Positions 12,291 to 24,700 of a DNA stretch of 64,000 nt are shown in pieces. Numbering within the stretch: the first letter of the stretch is position 1; every line of letters begins with the position of its first letter. Under the pieces are notes generated by a model. The model was not told the origin of the DNA and ran no database searches. It saw nothing but the letters and a program-made list of their open reading frames with translations. The translations under genes and the position numbers were made by a program. This stretch comes from Valencia hispanica (Eukaryota; Chordata; Actinopteri; Cyprinodontiformes; Valenciidae), in the NCBI GenBank assembly GCA_963556495.2, contig OY747702.1, forward strand, positions 48,347,286 through 48,411,285, given 5' to 3'.

Positions 12291-12449
12291 CGCCACTCTT
12301 GTTGACCATAAACGAGAAACGGAGAAAATAGCTGATTAATCTCAATCTTCAGATGGTAGGATCAGGATTTGGCAAAAAGATGGATCCGTCCTGTCTTCTT
12401 TAAAGGCTGAAGGTGTAATGTGGGAAATATTTTCTTGACCCAGTTCAGG

Positions 12450-12842
12450 ACTAGGGATAGGGTGATACATGCTGAAAAGTCTATTACGATATTCTGTGGC
12501 ATTTTACTTCTATGATGATTTAAAGGATTTACAAATCCAGAGCCCTTTTTTTGACAATAGATTGTATGGGTTTTATACTGCTCCTAAAAACAACAACAAA
12601 CAGTTTATTGATATATTGGATCAAGAAAACAGTAAGTCGTGTAATTCCATTGCTAAATGGTGGATAATAGGTTCATTTAATCATATTTTTAAAGATTCTT
12701 GTTCTTATATTTATTGCTGCTCTCATGCAAACAGTGGAAAAATAGTAAATTAACAACCCCAACAATGTTGTTAGCAAACATCATCATGTAGAGTTTGATG
12801 CTCATGACAATAAAATTTAGTAATTGTCCCATCCCAATTCTA
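12450..12842. repeat. Possible hAT-type MITE
   Basis: It starts CTAGGGATAGGGTGATAC and ends GTCCCATCCCAATTCTAG, which are imperfect inverted ends. The A+T-rich interior (12470-12790) has a fortuitous open frame. No second copy is seen in the window. Confidence 0.35.
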
Positions 12843-12894
12843 GAGTTTTGGTACAAATTGAACATTTCCAACACCAACAGCGACCATAGTGCTA

Positions 12895-13615
12895 TATTGA
12901 AAAAATCGATTTAATTGTTTAACATTGTTTGCCCGTTTTACAGCTAGAATAGTACTGATGGCCAAATGAAGCTTACTGAAGCGTTTATAAAAAAAAGCGA
13001 TTCATTAAGCGAAGGTTTCTAACACAGTGCTCTTGGATGACATCTAGTGGCCTTTAGTATGAACACCAACTTGAATCAACCTGCTTGCTTATTCTTGCTT
13101 TCTCTATTGGTTGCCACTCCCTTCCAACACACACACACCATAGATTTAGGTCTTAGAGGTCTCAGATTTAGGTGATTCAGGTCTTTTTGAACCTTTTGAA
13201 TCATGAAGCAAAGCAGTGACATACCCAACGGGGCTTCTGACATCATTGATCATGTGACTCTGATCAGACGAATCAAGCATCGACACAGTGCTTCTAAAGC
13301 ACTTTGGGGGGGGGGGGGGGTTGACACAAGCGCCGGTGCTTCAGCTTCAAACGGACCATCACTATGGAATAGGAGGGAAAAGTCCAGATGGGATTTTAAG
13401 GCTCTGGGTCTGAAACGGTTAATACAGTTTCCCCTGTTGAACTGTAACCCCACCAAGTGCCACGTCATTGAATTACAGGCGTATAATTAAGGTAATGGCA
13501 AAAAAATTTTTTTGAATAGCCCTGACCCATATCAATGTCGAGTTGGAACAGATTGGATTGGATCCGATCGTGATAATCAATCGAATTCTTGAAATTTGAA
13601 TCGATACCCAGCTCC
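12895..13615. mobile_element. hAT-like element, family M2, copy 1, interrupted
   Basis: Left part ATCGATTTAATTGTTTAACA (12905) and right part 13355-13615 (GGTTAATACAGTTTCCCC, GAATCGATACCCAGCT) match copies at 15245 and 41491. About 400 bp between them (roughly 12950-13350) is foreign and carries its own ends (ATGAAGCTTACTGAAGCG, CGGTGCTTCAGCTTC). Confidence 0.6.
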
Positions 13616-14543
13616 AAGTGACCAATGATTCACTGTTGTAATGGCCTCCAAAGTTACCAGATCTCGATCCAGTAGAACCTTTTGGGTGGGATGAGATCCT
13701 CCTGAGATGCTGCCGACAAACCTGCTGTGACTGTTTGATCCCATCATGTATGTCAACATGGACCTGAATCTCCTGAGGAATGTTTCGTTACACCTTCCTG
13801 TATCTATAATTATTCAAGGTAGTCCCGAAGGCAAAATGGGGCCTCACCTGGTGTGCTTAACGAACCGGCCGGGTGAGTGTATATTGTCTCCAGTACATGT
13901 CTCGTTGCGGTCACCACCTCGTTTTTTGGTGTGTTTTTTTTTTTTTTTTTTTCTGCCCATCTGTTTAGCTGCCCCGTGCACTCCGGCGAGGTGGCCTCGC
14001 TCGCTCCAGCAGCCTCGGCACAAAGCTCGCCGCGTTCAGCAGGCTAATGAGCGCCTTCTTAATGAGAAGGTCCAGCTGGATCCATACATCATCCCTGGGC
14101 TGAGGAGCTGCTGCATGATTTACACGCCTCTGACAAATGGCTGTGCATGAGAAATACTCGGGACTATTTTTTTTTTATTTTTTTTACCTCACTGAAGAGC
14201 CCATGTTGAACTTAATTAATCAGCGTAATTAATTACCTGACATGAGACATTACAGGATGTGTAAGGCAGATCTGTGATAAACCATCTGTACCCGGGTCAT
14301 TAATCAGCTTAAGGATTCTCTGAACCTTTTCCCTGTTCACTTTAGCTTACTGCTGGTCTAAACAAAACTCTAATCTCTGGTAATGTTAAAGCAAAAAAAA
14401 CACTCTGCGGGCTCTTTTATATAAACCAGTCAGTAATACTGTACCCATACGACGACGGCCTGCTTGCTAAAGAACCCATCCCCTTTTTTATTTTATTGGA
14501 GGTGATGTTGACATATTTTCGTGTTGTGCTTCTCTCATGGCAG
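13616..14543. other. dlg3 intron just upstream of the linker exon
   Basis: No exon for the end of PDZ3 was found here. There is a T run at 13928-13951, a G+C-rich stretch 13960-14130, and an A+T-rich segment with TTAATTAATCAGCGTAATTA at 14214-14240 that resembles homeobox-type binding sequence. Function unknown. Confidence 0.35.
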
Positions 14544-14658
14544 AGTACAGTCGCTTTGAGTCAAAGATCCACGACCTGAGGGAGCAGATGATGAACAGCA
14601 GCATGAGCTCAGGATCAGGCTCCCTGCGCACCAGCGAGAAGCGCTCCCTCTATGTCAG
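14544..14658 (+). CDS. dlg3: dlg3 exon: linker between PDZ3 and SH3
   Basis: The exon follows a cag acceptor and ends at CAG before gtacgc. It encodes [15 protein letters not shown], then a Ser/Gly-rich stretch ([10 protein letters not shown]) and KRSLYVR, the standard MAGUK link into the SH3 domain. It begins with the last two bases of a Glu codon and ends with two bases of an Arg codon completed 6 kb downstream. The ATG at 14537 overlaps the acceptor and is not a likely start. Confidence 0.93.
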
Positions 14659-17600
14659 GTACGCACAAACGCACAGCTGCACTCACTACATCAAATTCAG
14701 AGATCTGCTGTTAAAATAACCACTCTTGCATAACAAACCTCAGCTTGTCTGTGGGGGTGAAAGAAGCCCGAACGCACGTGTTCTTAAAAGCAGCCACACA
14801 TGGCACAGATCGTGTGATGAAACATTATTTTTTTGTATTTTAAGCTAAGCTGTAAATGAGATAAAGTTTAATTTAGGGCATCGTGTTGATGGCGTTCATC
14901 TTGTGAAAGCTGACGGACGCCCCGCGTTGTTGTTTTGACGCCTGGGATGACATTGCCTCGGCTTCTTTTAATGCAGATTGACAGAGGGGCTTGTCAGAGT
15001 GACTCGCGTTATGACACTTTGGGCCAGTCGCCAAACTGGATGGAGGTTCATTTTTGAAATGAAAGCAGGTGGCAAGCCCTCTGCTCGCACAACCACAGCA
15101 AGTCAGAAAGGCTGAACAAGGTCCAAGGTGAAACAACCATGTGACGTAACTCCATAGTCGGAGTGCTTGGTTTTATTTCTGCTGAAGCTAATGCACTTCC
15201 CCTAAGCTCACCTTAAAGGTCTCACCATTTATTCCTATGTTGGGGAAAAAAATAGATTATTTGATTCTGAATCGATTCTCATAAAAATTCTTCATGAGCG
15301 ATTTACATGTTTTACCCTTTGTACAGCTAAAACAGGGAGGGGAAAGTCCAGAGGGACGTTTTAAGGCTTATGCTGGGTATACACCAAAAGATTTTGTACA
15401 TTGTATAAGATTTTCCAAATGTGATAGACCACAAACATGAGGATTAAAAAAATCCTAGATTTAACCGTTTTGCTCCTATAGTGTGTGTGCCATGATGTGA
15501 CAAAGACGGCACACCACACACAAACAGGTTTTCTTGACTGTGAACACCGGAAATCTTGCTAAATCTCGCGAGACTTCAGAATAAGCATGGCGGACGATAT
15601 GCAGGAAGAGTGTTTGGAATGATTTTCATAGAAAATTCACTGGGGAAAAAAAATCTCTGCTGTCCACATCAGTTTCACTTTGTGCTCCGCCATGACTGCT
15701 TCCGTTGTCCAACTCGCTTTCTGATTGGATATTGTTTCGTTTTGCGTGATAATCTCCACAGCGTGTGCTCTTTTGTCTTCGGAGTTCCCCCCACACATCA
15801 GGATTTCTATTAAACATGTTAAATATTTACGATTCGCGATCAAGGCGGCTCCGACGTTCTTCCAAGCGGGTTCAGGCACTCTTAAAGCACCTCACACCAA
15901 GGGAAATAAAATAATCTGTAGAACCATCAAGATAATCGGGACATAGCTAGGATTGTTGGAAGGGGGGAAATCAGCCCAAAATCAACCCGATTATCTTTTG
16001 GTGTGCACCCAGCATTAGGTCTGAAAGGGTTAATGCAGTTTCCCCTGGTGAACTGTAACGCCATCCAGTGTTGCGTCATTGAATTACAGTCATATAATTC
16101 AGGTAACTGCTCAAAAAAAAAATTTTTAATAGCACTGACCCACACTTGTATCGAATTATTATCGATTATCACAATTCGATCCAATCCAATCTGTTCCAAC
16201 TCTTGAGAATCAGAATCGACTCGACCAGCTCTTCCACCATTCACCTCCTTTTTAAATGTATTTTTGAACTAAGAATAACATTTTGACACTAGTTGAACAG
16301 CTGGTGCTGGTTTTAAAAGGATTTTTTTCATGTTAGAATTATGATTTTTATTGATGCGAACTAATGTAAACAAACAGCCTGGGGTCTGACAGAGCAGCAG
16401 CGTTATTTACATCGCGCTCCTAAACTATCAATCTAAAAGCACCAGACAAAAAAACGATTATTATCCTTCATTATTTATTGTAATAAGACTGAATGAAGTG
16501 ATTGTGAACAAATTTACTGGATAACAGCCATTAGCCAGGGCACAGAACAACACCACCGCTTTTCTCCCTCATCGTTTAAAGTTTGTTCAGAGAATAACCC
16601 GAAGGATTGTTTAACCCTTCACTTGTTTGTCTGCTTAACATGGACGTCTGGCGTGTCTCTCGGCTAAAATCTGAATTGACCTGTGGCTCGGTCCCGCTAA
16701 GAAGCCCCGCCCTCCTCAGTTACTGTTGCTAGCTCGGAAAAGCCGTCGCAGCCAAAACCGCATGTTTACAATGAGAGCGGTCAGCGCCACATCTAAAGAG
16801 GCTATTGACGACTTTTGGAGGCAACAACAATTAATGTTTTTGGGGAACCTTCAGAAAGGTCGGCATTGTACCATGGAGGGCTACGTACAATATTTCAAAG
16901 TGGAATTGTATGGGGGGGGGGGGGACTGAAGTTAGAGGTACGAATCTTCATATCTCAGAGCAAGAGAGAGAAGGCTAATCTAGTGTAAATCGTCTTTGAC
17001 TAGAAAAACATAATTGAAGACCAGCATTGTTAATGTGCAGCAGTGTTGAATTCATTTATCATCTGTTAACGCAACAATAGCCTGATGGGTAGCTAGCTTA
17101 AATGTAGCTTAATGGTTCATGTTGGAAGGAAGGCTACATTGAAACAGATTTCCTTCTTAGCTAGCTCGGTGGTGTGGAAGTTTTTATCATTTTAAAAAGC
17201 ACCTGAGGGACGTAGTCGTTTGCAATCTGTCCCGCCTCTATACTTTCTGGTTCCAGAGCCATTCACATGTGAGCCCGCAAGTTCGCCAAGTCTTTAACGC
17301 AAACACTGCGCCCGCATTTGTAGGTCAACACCGACCGGGCTAGAGGCTAATGTTGAGCCAACAATGCTAGTGGTTAATTAGAAAAAAAATTTAAGGCTCT
17401 AAAAAAAAAAGTATCTCAAGCTACTTTTTTCAATTACCAACAACTCGATATTGCAGTGAAATTTATTTCCTCTACTTATCAACTTACTGTGTACGACTCG
17501 TCTTCGCTCGTCACCTTGAATCTTCTGGCGCTGAGCCGTGACTGGCAGAGAGCGGACTCTTTTGTTTTTCTACATGGACTGCATTACTCATATTTGACCA

Positions 17601-18731
17601 CAAGATGTTGTTCTTGCATATTGCACCTTTTTAAGACGGTTCATTACTGCTGGGCTTTATTTTGATTGATATCGAGTTATATGACCTGGTTGCTACAATT
17701 GTACAAGACCACTGTCTTACCTTAGAACAAACGTAGACATCGTTGTTTACAGTTATCACTTTGAGTTGACTGTGTGGTTTGTCATGTTTTGTTTCAGTTT
17801 GGCAAACAGGATAAAATATATTTGTTGCTTATCCTCTCTGGGTACCGTGTATCACTTTTACATGTACTCCAGGCACATCGTTTAGCCATTTTGTGTCAAC
17901 TGATGCTTCGGCATCAGGAGACGTGACAGGCGCTGGTTGGTTCATGGATATCCACAATCTGTTTTCATGTCTTAGAAGCTCAGCGTCATGTTCTATTTCC
18001 CACAAAAGCAAGCAAAGAAACGTGTGTTTTGGATGCTAACGACTTTTCCATACGTAGGTAGGGATGAACATCTACCTGGCTCAAAATGCACCGGCCCGGT
18101 GTGGTTGAGTCACGCAGATACCGTGAAAGTCCGGTTAAATTACCCTGAAGTTCTGATAGTGGAAACGTGCCTCATGTTATGTCACCTAATCCCATCCTCC
18201 CTTACTCATATACATCCTTCTGTCCTTCCTACCTATTTGCATCCTTCATTCCTCCCCCCTTTGTTCTTTCTTTCCTCCTGGTCATTCTCTCCTTCCTTAC
18301 TTACTTTCTTATCACCTTTCTTCTTTTCCCTGTCTGTCATTTCCTCCAACTTTCTTCCTTGTATCCTACATATTTTCCCCCTATAACTCACATTCTCACT
18401 GCTTCCCTCCATCCTTCCCTTAATGCTTTTTCCCGTTTTAGTCGTGCCTTCCTTCCCTTCTTCCGTTTCTCCTTTTCGTCCTACCCGCCTCACCACTTCC
18501 CTTCCTTTTGCCCTTCCCTCATTTCTTTTGGGGCCTTGCACACTTCCTTCCTTGTATCCTACCTCCCTCTTTCTGTCCTTGTGATCATCCGTGTATTTTC
18601 TTTCCCACTTTGTTTTCTTTTTCCATGGTCCATGTTTTACCTTGGCCCACAAAACACATTTGCCATAAATTGATAGTGAATTTTAATGTTTTATGGTGTA
18701 AAATGAATATAAAGACCTGAGGACTTTTACA

Positions 18732-18798
<67 letters not shown>

Positions 18799-21700
18799 GT
18801 GCTACAGTCAGGAGTGCTGACCAGTCTGACTCATGCCTCTCATATAGACCATCTCCTGTGAGGCGTGTAGAGCCGATCCTGCTCCTGTGCAGGTGACTAA
18901 GCCCACAGTTATGTTGGGAAAGCTGTCTTAGTTTGCTGACTGAAGCAGCAGCTGCCTTATCCTCCCAGTCCAGCTCGAGGAATGCGGAAGCCCTCGGCCT
19001 GTAAGGTGCTCCTAAAAGAGGCCACTGGTTTTCCCGCTCTCTCTGTAACGATGATCACCGGTCTGCCTGTGTTGGCGGTCGGCTTGACAAGCTTGCCTCG
19101 AATTGTGGCGAAATCGTTTCGCCGTTGTTTGTCTTCCGAGCTCTAGTTTCAGTCAGCTGGATTTTGTCTGCTAAAATCTAATAACGGACGAACAGGATGG
19201 ACGGGTTGCAGTCTGTAAATGTTAGCTAGTGGGTCAAGGAAAGCCTAAACTGGTAAAGCAGGAAATTATTCCTTTCAGAAAATGGCTGCTGGTTTATTTG
19301 TCCAACAAGATGCGAGGGGCTGCCTTTAAAATGAACATGTTTGTTGTGGAAACACTAAATGGAAACTTGTTTAAATGATTCAATGTGTTATTTCTATACT
19401 TTTAACCAAAGTACCACCTCTGTGCTGTACCACCGTAAGGACAGACCCTTCTGAAGGTGTGCATCCACAATATTGGGAAAAGCATCAATTCCACTGCCTT
19501 CACACATACCTGAGTAACGGGGATGTAAGAAAATATCGATACACTGACTTATATCGCAGTATTTTACGTCACAATATTGTATCGACGTTCAAAGCGATAT
19601 ATCGATTTTTTGGGGGATTTTTTTCTGAATTTGAATGGAACCATAAATGATGACGGTAATTTTTGTTGTAAAATTAAAAGTATGACTGGTAGTTTGGGGC
19701 TGTTTTCGTTCCAGTGGATCAACTAGATCTAGTGATAAAACCGGATGTGTTAAAGTATGAAACATGAATGATGTTAATTCAGTTTTAAAAATCACAATAT
19801 GTAGTCTTACTCATAGTATCGCAATAAACCCCCCCCCCCCCCCCCCCCCGAATCGTGATACATATCGTATCACCAGATTCTTGCCAATACACGTCCCTAC
19901 TGATTTAATATATGTGAGGTCAGACGCCGATGCTGGATGAGAAGGTGAGAGAACATTACACACTTGAGAAATCCTATGTACATGTTCAGCACTTTATGTG
20001 ACAATAAATGTTTTAGACAGTTTAGTCCACATTTGAAAAATAAAACTATAAAAATGAGCTTTTCTTACATTTATTGTTTTCTGAAGTTAGATTGTGAACA
20101 TGCACAGTTGCCAAGTCTTATTTTTTTTATTTACATGTTATCCTACCTTTATTTAGTAAATGAGAGAACATTACACACTTGAGAAATCATACATACATGT
20201 TCAGCACTTTGTGACAATAAATGTCAAAAATGTTTAAAGAACACTTAATTAATTTCATTTGATAGGCTAATCAACAATGCAGATGTTGATACAAGTGCTA
20301 AGATACATAAATATATAGTATCCCACTAAATTGTAGGACATTATGATCTTCCGGACATTGGCTTTAATAAATGTTCTCAGACCGGACCTCTTTAAGTTTG
20401 ATTTGATTACCCCTGCTCTAGATTATATCACAATACAGATTTGACACCATATCACCCAGTCTTAATACACTGTATGAAGACAAAAACAAGACTGTCTGGC
20501 ATTTCTGGTACTCTTCCGGTTTATTTAGCTGTTTGGTTCTTGTGAAATGTATCCACAGATACTGTAGATCAGAGTACGGACTAAATCAAATCTGTTTCTT
20601 TTTGTTTTTTGCAGAGCTCTCTTTGATTATGATCGAACACGAGACAGCTGCCTGCCCAGCCAAGGCCTGAGTTTCGCTTATGGGGATATCCTTCATGTCA
20701 TAAATGCCTCTGACGACGAGTGGTGGCAGGCGAGGCTCGTCACTCCGCACGGAGAGAGCGAGCAGATTGGAGTCATTCCAAGCAAGAAAAGGTAGATTCC
20801 TCCTTCATATCCTCCGCTTGTGCAAGAAAAAGCTTCAATAATAACATCTAAAAACCAAAATATGTTGTTGTCCCCCTTCCCCCCTAGAGTGGAAAAGAAA
20901 GAGCGAGCTAGATTAAAAACTGTCAAGTTCCACGCCAGGACCGGCATGATTGATTCCAACAGGGTAAGTGTGGAGGACCAGCAGGCCCCGGTGCTCCACC
21001 GGCTCTCCACAGAGCGACAGAGTGCTCAATTTACACGACAGCGTACCGAGAAGCTGACCTCTGCAGCTTGACTCCTCAGTTAAACACAGCAATGTGTCTC
21101 TGACAAAATATTTACAGGTGCTTCTCTGTAAACTAGAGCATCATCGTCAAAATTGACCAGATCTCACTGATTCTTATTCAAATGCAGCTCATGAAAAAAC
21201 CACTCATCAGATCATCAGAAAGTTGAGTGGAAGAAAAAAGTATGGGAGGAAAAAGAAGCTAGTGTTTTTTGTTTCTTTTTTGCAAGTTTCAGGAGCCACC
21301 AAACATATGAAACCTGGACATTAACTGCAACTGTGCGTCCCTTGTGTTAAGTGGCTCCTGAATGTCCCAGTGTCCTCTTTCAGGATTAAAGTAAATTTTT
21401 CCTTTTTTTTTATTTTATTTGGAGATCAAGTTTCAAGAGACTGAATCCATGTGGCTGCAGTTCCAAATCTCAACATGTGTAATTAAGGTTAAAAAATGTT
21501 TCAACTTCCTTACTAAAATAAATCGACTAACTTACTGAGTTGCACCTGTCCAGATTTTCTCCCATCAGATTTGAATCTCATGAGCTTAAAAGCTGTAAAG
21601 TTGTTGATTTATTAATGGCGATATAGTTATAAAAGGTAAATGTTTGATGGGGGTCTGCAGACGCTCCTCTCCTTCGCATTGATGTTCCATACAGCTTCAC

Positions 21701-24700
21701 CCATTTTACCCGTTTCTCATGTTCCATTATTTGACGTGAATCGTTTTACATTTCATTTCTCCCCTCCATGTTTTTGCATGGTTGTCGAGTACCTTCATTG
21801 AAACCTCGTCTGTTTTTTTTTTTTTTGTTTGTTTGTTTTTGCCCTTCCCCCCTTTCCCCCCTCTCCCACCCACGCATCAGCAACAAGCTAAAGTGAAACG
21901 CAAAAAAAGCTTCAACCTCTCACGCAAGTTCCCGTTTTACAAGAGCAAGGAGAATATTGTGCAGGACTTGGAGTCTGAACGTGAGTACCAGCTGTGTGAC
22001 TGAGGGGTGGGGGGGGGGGGGGCGGGTTCTCTCCTTTTTTCTTTTTATTTAATTTTTTTGTCCTTTCCCCTTCATGCTTCACTTCTTTCATCTTTCCACT
22101 CACCTCCAGGGATGGCTTGTCCCATCCCATTGAGATTCCCCACATAGGCGGGAGGCATGGTGGGGGGTTTCTCTCCGGTGTGACCGCATCGTCTGTAGGC
22201 TCCAGAGGAGTGTCTAGCTGCATGTGTGCTGCCAGCTGTTGTTTGTTTATTTATGTATTTAATTTGGGGGCTGGGGGCTGCTTTGCCACTTTGTGTTCAA
22301 GTCCTGATCAATTCTCCAGTCAGTCGGTGACCCCACAACAAGGAGAATCTCATTACTGGACTGAAGCTTTAACTCTTAGCAGGTCAAAATCCCACTTTAA
22401 TGGGATTGGGCCTGTGTAATTGAAAAGCGGTGGCTTACTATGAACAAAGTGGAGCTCAGGCTCAACGGGTATGACAGCACCGTGTGTCAGCGGGCGCACT
22501 CCTCTTCCTCCTCTTCCCTCCCGACTCTTCACTAACCTCTTCTTCTCCCCCTCTGCTTTCTTCTCTTGGTTTTCTGCTCTCACCTGTCGGGACACCTAGG
22601 ACTTCCCGGGGTTAAGCGATGACTTTTATGGATCAAAGAGTTTGAGTAAGTGTGTGGTTGCACCGTGTCGAGCAGCTGTCCCCAGAGAGAGAGAGAGAGA
22701 GAGAGAGAGAAGGCTTTGTCACTCAGAGACCCAGCTGGGAATGCAAGAACCACACACATTTAGAGAGGGGTGGGAGAGGGGGGCACACACTCACAGTATG
22801 TACAAAGGCTGCATTCCTATGGGAGGGGGGTAGCCGGGGTGACACGTCTCCCGTTTCGTCTCCTAAGGTCATGCAGAGCTGCGACGCACGTGTTGTAGCT
22901 CTGCGTCTGCTTGGAGACGGTGTCCCCCCCCCACCAACCCCGGGTCAGCCACCTCCTGGCTCCCTGGTGTGCGGCACTGTAACGCCCGAATGTTTCCCCT
23001 CGACTTTTCCCTGATACCGGATCTGCTGCCACTAAGGCACAGCACAGATTGGACCAATAGGAAACATTTGGACTGGGAATTCTGGGTCAATCGGGATGTA
23101 GTCACAGGAAACACTTAATTTCCTATTGCTTGCACCTAAAGACCACTTCCCCTAGTTTTGCAAAAGCTTGACTGTCGCACATAGAAGAACTTCTGCTTTC
23201 TCTATTCCCCTTTTTTTATTCTTTTGTTTTTAAAAGACCCAGCAGTTGATAAATATAGTGGGCTTTTTTTTTTCTTTCTTTTTTTACACTGAGGCTATTT
23301 AGGCAGGTGAAAATAAATGTAAACTTTAAGATTTCTCTAAAACGACCGCTTGATGTGAGATTTTCACTTTTTTTCTGCTTTCAGAATGCCTGACGTCCAA
23401 CACAAGCGACAGTGAAAGTAGTTCAAGTAAGTGATTAAACTTCATATCGAGCGCTGTATTGCGTTTAATTGGGAGTTTATGTGGTAGGCCGACACAAAGG
23501 GGTGCAAGCTGAATAGGAAGGAAAATGGTGCATGTTTTGCACTCTATTATTTTTTTTATTTTCCTGGGGTGTCTTCCTACCGGTTTGCACAGAGAGGCTA
23601 AACTTTCAGCCGATTCTTCTATGCAAAATAGTTTAATCTCTGTGAACGTCCGTTTTCCAATCTTGCCACAGGTGCTGAGTTGAATTTTAACACGGCTGAT
23701 ATGGTTTGATCTAAACCAGGAGTGATAGAGAGCCACTGTCCAGCAGCTTGTAAGCCTAGTTTATAGTTCTCGCCCGCGTATCAACGGAGACGTTTTTCTT
23801 TTCAGACTACTCCTTTTTTCCAGGGAGGTCCTGCCGCCGCTGCAGTCATGTCTCTGTCCGACAAAAACGTTGTAACTAAAAAAAAATAAAATTTAAACCA
23901 AAACTCTGCACTTGAACACCTTCCGTCTCTTTCAATACTCGAGAGCTTTTAGTCCACAAATATGATAAGGAGCTCCTCATTCGCTATTGTATCGGATGCT
24001 GAACACCCATAAATGGACTTAAGGAAGACGTTTGTTGATATGCCCCATGTCTGCTGCATGACATCTTAAGCTTACAATTGTTTAAAATAAATTATGCATC
24101 TCTGTCCCTGCCGCGGAGCGCTTGCGTCGACGGATGATGGCGCTTCGTGTGTCCGCACTCCTGCTGATGTACCATAAACTAGGCTTTAGTTGCATCCCCT
24201 CTCCGACACAGCTGAACAGATGAAAGGCTTGTTCCCAGGCCTCTGCAGAGATGATTGACACGCTGATGAGGGAAGTCGGATCGTTTTCAGGTGTGCCAGT
24301 GAAGGGTTGCGGGTCTTTAGGACCAGACCAGCTCTGGTTTAGAGTTGTTGCCCTCTGCCCCACACTCAAGTCTTTTGCAGCCTGTAACGGGTTTTTCTTC
24401 AAATAATGCAATATATTTAGCTCCATATATCCTCCCACGTACTCAGACCAGCTTCCCTGTTCCCACAGCATGATGGCGCCACCACCATGTTTTGCACATC
24501 AGCCAGAAAGATTTATTGTTGTTGTTGTAAAGGTTTTGTGGCCATGGTGGCCTTTATTTTCATAGGGGACAGTGTAGAAAGGACAGGGGGGTCGAACTCG
24601 GGACGACCGCCCCGAGGGCAAGGGCATCTGCACATGGGGCGCCCGTATTAACCACTACGCCACGCCACTCTCCAGAAAGATCCATTAGGTCTGATCTGAC

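Noticed and set aside
14537..14719. ATG at 14537 as a dlg3 start codon
   Set aside because: The ATG overlaps the splice acceptor of the linker exon, and the frame continues a MAGUK protein that has upstream PDZ exons.
18167..18673. Long open frames on both strands (168 and 139 codons)
   Set aside because: They follow from the pyrimidine-rich tract, which lacks stops by composition. The proteins are Ser/Phe/Pro- or Lys/Glu-rich without structure.
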